Origin: Elusimicrobia bacterium CG08_land_8_20_14_0_20_59_10
GTDB lineage: Bacteria; Elusimicrobiota; Elusimicrobia; Elusimicrobiales; UBA9959
Assembly (NCBI GenBank): GCA_002779045.1
Contig: PEXO01000167.1
Coordinates: forward strand, 1-8,327
Reading direction: 5' to 3'
Length of the DNA: 8,327 bases
In this document: piece by piece, positions 5,528 through 8,327 of the stretch
Numbering within the stretch: the stretch's first letter is position 1
How the letters are laid out: the number at the start of each line of letters is the position of its first letter
Position numbers and translations under genes: made by a program
Notes under the pieces: generated by a model
Database searches by the model: none
What the model was told of the DNA's origin: nothing
The model's input: the letters and a program-made list of their open reading frames with translations, nothing else

Positions 5528-6515
5528 AGATATCCGTTCTTGACAGGTAGCCGCTGTTGATGAGGACCTCGTCCAGATTGGCGCGGTCCACCACTTGTGC
5601 CCCTATCATGGCCACCTTTACTTTGTAAGGGCCGTTGGTCAGCTCCGCATTGTACGTCGGGGGCAGCTTTTGGGCCATGGCTTCGGCGGCCTCGATGGCC
5701 GAGGACGCCAGCCTGCGCGTATCCTTGAAAACCGTCATGCTCTGCGTGCCGTCGAGCACCCGGCGCGCGGCGGACAGCTCGGCGTCCTGCCCGGTCACGG
5801 GCACCTTCCCGGCCAGCCCCTGCGCGGCCAGGGCCTGTATGGCCCCGCCGGCGGTGCCGTCGTTGGGAGCCAAGACGGCGTCCACGCGGTTCTGCGCCGC
5901 GGTAAGGGCGTTCTCCACCAGGCGCATGGCCTCGGCGGGCTGCCAGTCGCGCACCGGCTGGTCCATTATCACCCTTATGTCGCCTTTGGCGGCCAGCGGG
6001 CCTATCACGCTCAACGCGCCCTGGCGGAACAGCTTTGCGTTATTGTCGGTGGGCGCGCCGGAGAGTACGATATAATCGCCTTTGGGAACCTTCCCGGTCA
6101 GATACCGCCCCTGCAGCTCCCCCACTTTCATATTATCGAAAGAGACATAAAGGTCCACGTCCGCATTGGATACCAGCCGGTCGTAAGAGATAACGGGCAC
6201 GCCCAGGCGGTGGGCTTTTTCCACTATCACGGAAGCGGCCGTGGCGTCGTGCGGGGCCAGGATCAGCACGTCTATGCCGCCGGCCAGCAAATTCTCGCAC
6301 TGCGCCAGCTGCCGCGCCGCGTCATTATCGGAGACCTGCAGCTTAAGCTCCAGGCCGCGCGCCGCCGCGTCCCGGCGCAGCTGCTGCACGTCCCGCACCC
6401 AGCGCTCCTCGCGCTGCGTAGGAATGGACAGCCCTATCACCGTCCCGGTTCCCCCGCGGCCCCCGCAGGCCGTCAGCGTCAGCAGTGCCGCTAAAAAATA
6501 TGCTTTTCTCCCCAT
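5517..6515 (-). CDS. xylF: Xylose-binding lipoprotein XylF
   Basis: This 332-residue periplasmic-binding-protein-like component captures the sugar and delivers it to XylG/XylH. The N-terminus MGRKAYFLAALLTLTAC has a lipobox L14-T15-A16-C17, so the mature protein should be membrane-anchored through Cys17 and not freely soluble as in E. coli. Strong resemblance to XylF is visible throughout: REERW (35-39), SYDR (110-113), YVSFDNMKVGELQ (123-135), DNNAKLFRQG (157-166), RDWQP (189-193), APNDGTAGGAIQALAAQGL (216-234), TGQDAE (241-246) and TQSMTVFKD (257-265). The D-R, W, N-D, Q-D and K residues in these motifs correspond, from memory, to xylose contacts in the E. coli protein. It is first in the operon, preceded by a TATAAA box only 14 bp before the ATG, and overlaps xylG by 11 bp. 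No xylose catabolic gene or regulator adjoins it. Confidence 0.92.
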   Translation of the reverse strand: MGRKAYFLAALLTLTACGGRGGTGTVIGLSIPTQREERWVRDVQQLRRDAAARGLELKLQVSDNDAARQLAQCENLLAGGIDVLILAPHDATAASVIVEKAHRLGVPVISYDRLVSNADVDLYVSFDNMKVGELQGRYLTGKVPKGDYIVLSGAPTDNNAKLFRQGALSVIGPLAAKGDIRVIMDQPVRDWQPAEAMRLVENALTAAQNRVDAVLAPNDGTAGGAIQALAAQGLAGKVPVTGQDAELSAARRVLDGTQSMTVFKDTRRLASSAIEAAEAMAQKLPPTYNAELTNGPYKVKVAMIGAQVVDRANLDEVLINSGYLSRTDIYGE

Positions 6516-6528
6516 AGACTATGGACAC

Positions 6529-6555
6529 TTTATAAACTTGCGGCCGCCTTTACAA
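6529..6555 (-). promoter_or_regulatory. Candidate xylFGH promoter
   Basis: On the minus strand TATAAA (6534-6529) is preceded by TTGTAA (6555-6550) with a 15-bp spacer; shifting the -35 by one base gives CTTGTA with 16 bp. The predicted start is near 6522, about 7 bases before the xylF ATG (6515), which leaves no space for a normal Shine-Dalgarno. The -35 lies between the two GCGGCCGC sites. The hexamers are weak to moderate matches, so activity is inferred. Confidence 0.4.
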
Positions 6556-6567
6556 GCTGCGGCCGCC
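6539..6567. promoter_or_regulatory. Paired GCGGCCGC palindromes: possible operator
   Basis: TGCGGCCGCC occurs at 6539-6548 and again at 6558-6567, a direct repeat with 19-bp period. Each copy holds the 8-bp palindrome GCGGCCGC (6540-6547 and 6559-6566). The two sites are nearly two helical turns apart and bracket the candidate xylF -35 box, an arrangement suited to a dimeric or paired regulator. As RNA the same sequence could form an 8-bp stem with an 11-base loop. The repeat is seen directly; the operator role is inferred, and in a GC-rich genome such palindromes are partly expected by chance. Confidence 0.4.
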
Positions 6568-6612
6568 GCTGCGCCGGGACCGGCGGAGAACCGGGAAACC
6601 CCGGAAATGCGC

Positions 6613-6618
6613 TATAAT
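6613..6618 (+). promoter_or_regulatory. TATAAT -10 box upstream of the serine hydrolase gene
   Basis: A perfect TATAAT lies at 6613-6618 in GC-rich surroundings, predicting a start near 6625 and a leader of about 120 bases to the ATG at 6748. No good -35 hexamer is found 16-18 bp upstream. It is divergent from the xylF promoter candidate. The rest of 6568-6747 contains no gene or repeat I can support. Confidence 0.4.
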
Positions 6619-6747
6619 ATACCGGAAGAACATTTGCGGGCATATACGGGAAAACCCTCCGTCCCCCCGCCGCCGGCGCGCTCATCCGCCGCCGGACAGA
6701 ATCCGAAACAAGACCGCCGGGCATATCACCCCGCTGAACAGACGCTT

Positions 6748-8052
6748 ATGCTAACCCGATATCAGGGATCACGAAAATTTAATAGCTCAGTCCCCGGGGC
6801 AGCTTGTGCGGTCAAGCTGGCTTTTTTCCTGTGTATTGCCGCCGCTCCCTGCGCGCTGGCGGGGAATTACGATATCTCGTACCTGTGGCATACGGACCCC
6901 GCACAGGTGACGGCATATAAGACCAAAGTCGGCAAAATACTGGGACCGGATGTGGCCCGGCGGCTGCATGAGGTCAGGGGGAAAGACGCTTATGGCCTTA
7001 TATACCGGCGCAGCGGCGGGCTCGACTCGGCAAAAACCGTCGCTCGTTCGCATTCCCGTCTTTTAACCGCCCGGGGGCTTGAGCCGGCCGTGCCCATACC
7101 GGCACAGGATTGGGCTTCCCCGCAAGTCCCGGAAGCGGCGGCCCCCCCGGCCGTTACCGCGAAGGCGGAACCCGCCGCCGCCATAGAGCCGGCGAGTTCT
7201 TCCCTGGAATCCAAGGTAGAGGACTATATAAAGAACCTGCGGCGGCGCGGTCTTATCAAAGGAAATGAGCGCACCGCCTGGCTGATATACGACCTTAAAG
7301 CCGACAAAAAACTGCTCAGCATCAACGAGGATATACCCCTTGAGGCCGCAAGCCTGATAAAACCTTTTATCGCCATGGCATATTTCCACCAGGTAGAGGC
7401 CGGAAGGAAAATTTACAATAGCAGGACCCGCGCGCGAATGGAGCGACTGATACAGGATTCTAACAACTCGGCGGCGAATTGGGTGATGCGGCGCCTGGGC
7501 GGCCCGAAAGCGGTGAATAATTTTCTCCGCAGGGAATACGGCGGCATCTTCAGGAACACCAGCATTGTCGAGTATATTCCCGTCAACGGCAGGACCTTCA
7601 GGAACAAAGCCTCGGCGCACGATTACAGCCGCTTCCTCTACGCCCTGTGGAACGACGCGCTTCCCGGTTCGGCGGAGATAAAACGGATGATGAACCTGCC
7701 CAACCCGGACCGCCTGTATACGTCGGTCCCCGGGGTCCCCGTCGGGACCGAGGTATACGACAAGACCGGCACCACAAGCCGTCTTTGCGGAAACATCGGG
7801 ATAATGGTCTCACAGCGGGCCGATGGCGAACAGTTCCCTTACATAATAGTGGGTATAATCGAAAAAGGACGGGGCGCGCGGAATTATTTCAGCTGGATGC
7901 GTTCCCACGGCGATGTTATACGCCGCGTCTCGGAACTGGCCTACGAAGAAATCTCAGGCAGATACCGCTTCTCAGACTTCTCCCCCGGCAACGCGGGACC
8001 CGACTCAGCCGGCGGGAACAAAGAAGCCGCCGTCAAGCAGGAGGGCGGATAA
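6748..8052 (+). CDS. Exported serine hydrolase, class A beta-lactamase fold
   Basis: This 434-residue protein starts at ATG 6748, which places a signal peptide at the N-terminus: basic start, hydrophobic core AVKLAFFLCIAAAPCALA (21-38), likely cleavage after A38. An earlier in-frame ATG at 6607 would bury the signal and overlaps the -10 box, so it is disfavoured; no clear Shine-Dalgarno precedes 6748. Residues about 80-117 (AYGLIYRRSGGLDSAKTVAR and on to GLEPAVPI) resemble a SPOR-type peptidoglycan-binding domain, weakly. A Pro/Ala linker (about 120-150) follows. The C-terminal domain (about 155-405) has the penicillin-interacting motifs S202-L-I-K205, S238-N-N240 (the SDN box) and K339-T-G341. 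It fits the beta-lactamase2 superfamily. The omega-loop ExxLN motif of true class A enzymes is not clear; E275-YIPV-N280 has an extra residue. It may therefore be a peptidoglycan-active or sensory enzyme and not a resistance lactamase. Confidence 0.8.
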   Translation: MLTRYQGSRKFNSSVPGAACAVKLAFFLCIAAAPCALAGNYDISYLWHTDPAQVTAYKTKVGKILGPDVARRLHEVRGKDAYGLIYRRSGGLDSAKTVARSHSRLLTARGLEPAVPIPAQDWASPQVPEAAAPPAVTAKAEPAAAIEPASSSLESKVEDYIKNLRRRGLIKGNERTAWLIYDLKADKKLLSINEDIPLEAASLIKPFIAMAYFHQVEAGRKIYNSRTRARMERLIQDSNNSAANWVMRRLGGPKAVNNFLRREYGGIFRNTSIVEYIPVNGRTFRNKASAHDYSRFLYALWNDALPGSAEIKRMMNLPNPDRLYTSVPGVPVGTEVYDKTGTTSRLCGNIGIMVSQRADGEQFPYIIVGIIEKGRGARNYFSWMRSHGDVIRRVSELAYEEISGRYRFSDFSPGNAGPDSAGGNKEAAVKQEGG

Positions 8053-8075
8053 AAAGCGCGGCCGGCGTTCAGGGC

Positions 8076-8327
8076 TTAGTAGACGGGGCTTTTTTCCACC
8101 ACCGGCTGGTCTATGAAGCCCCAGATAACGCTTGTATGTATCCAGCCGGAAACCTTGACGCCATCGGAAACCTTTAACCAGTTCCCCTGGGCCTCCAGGA
8201 CTTTGAACGAATATTCCTTGTCGACCACCCATAAGGTGTCATAGCCGGTCCCCGGGCCTTCCCGGACATTGGCTTTTTCGGACACCACCACTACCGCGGG
8301 CCTACCGGAGAGCAGGGACCTGCTTAT
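8076..8327 (-). CDS. SH3b-domain protein, C-terminal part (N-terminus outside window)
   Basis: The reading frame is open from the window edge (8327) to the stop at 8076, giving 83 visible residues. A GTG at 8291 could be read as a start, but the frame continues upstream through RSLLSGRPAVVVVSEKANV without a stop, and the SH3b strand pattern starts just before it, so I treat the gene as cut by the window edge. The domain is a bacterial SH3 (SH3_3 type): ANVREGPGTGYDTLWVV, then EYSFKVLEAQGNWLKVSDG, then GWIHTSVIW. Such domains usually sit in exported envelope proteins and bind peptidoglycan or peptides. The tail GFIDQPVVEKSPVY follows the domain directly. The gene converges with the serine hydrolase gene, with 23 bp between the stops, and no convincing terminator lies between them. 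Confidence 0.8.
   Translation of the reverse strand: MSRSLLSGRPAVVVVSEKANVREGPGTGYDTLWVVDKEYSFKVLEAQGNWLKVSDGVKVSGWIHTSVIWGFIDQPVVEKSPVY

Noticed and set aside
4025..5560. Long plus-strand reading frames opposite xylG and xylH.
   Set aside because: They are antisense shadows of strongly conserved transporter genes in GC-rich DNA, with compositions typical of reverse-frame translation and no ribosome binding sites.
6241..6747. The in-frame upstream extension of the serine hydrolase reading frame.
   Set aside because: It runs antisense through xylF and would bury the signal peptide far inside the protein. The start at 6748 gives a normal exported N-terminus.
8053..8075. A bidirectional intrinsic terminator between the hydrolase and SH3b genes.
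   Set aside because: The GC-rich GCGCGGCCGGCG stretch is followed by five T on the minus strand, but a stable stem with a proper loop could not be drawn.

Overview
The window is a GC-rich bacterial chromosomal segment with dense, mostly ordinary genes. Its GC-rich coding with frequent ATA and AGG codons, several TATAAT-like boxes placed almost on the start codons, and a lipoprotein signal on the sugar-binding protein suggest a diderm from a poorly cultured lineage. Elusimicrobiota is my best guess, but this rests on general impression and not on a marker gene. No phage, insertion sequence, CRISPR array, tRNA or rRNA was recognised.

Layout. (1) 54-1025 (+) encodes a diverged Gfo/Idh/MocA-type oxidoreductase lacking the usual EKP lysine. 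It converges with and overlaps by 26 bp a four-helix membrane protein of unknown function (1000-1527, -). (2) 1528-1709 is an AT-rich divergent promoter region with a tandem 12-bp repeat. It drives a 57-residue protein of unknown function (1710-1883, +) that has a near-consensus promoter and a good Shine-Dalgarno. A UbiE/MenG-type quinone methyltransferase follows (1909-2613, +), its start codon lying inside one arm of a 13-bp perfect inverted repeat. (3) 2614-2845, between convergent genes, holds a 138-bp foldback element with perfect 24-bp terminal inverted repeats. (4) 2846-6515 (-) is a complete xylFGH-type sugar ABC importer operon: a lipoprotein binding protein, a double-NBD ATPase and a permease, with tight spacing. 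(5) 6516-6747 is a divergent regulatory region with paired GCGGCCGC sites around the likely xylF -35 box. (6) 6748-8052 (+) encodes an exported serine hydrolase of the class A beta-lactamase fold with a possible SPOR-like N-terminal region. It converges on the C-terminal end of an SH3b-domain protein (8076 to beyond the window edge, -).

How the genes relate. XylF, XylG and XylH make one transporter, probably for D-xylose or a related sugar. No isomerase, kinase or XylR-type regulator is present here, so metabolism and control must lie elsewhere. The methyltransferase belongs to menaquinone/ubiquinone synthesis. The serine hydrolase and the SH3b protein both point to the cell envelope but are convergent and need not be functionally linked.

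I did not find a clear new multi-gene system. The most unusual signals are non-coding: the 138-bp foldback element, the inverted repeat across the menG start codon, and the repeated placement of -10-like boxes so close to start codons that leaderless or nearly leaderless mRNAs are predicted.
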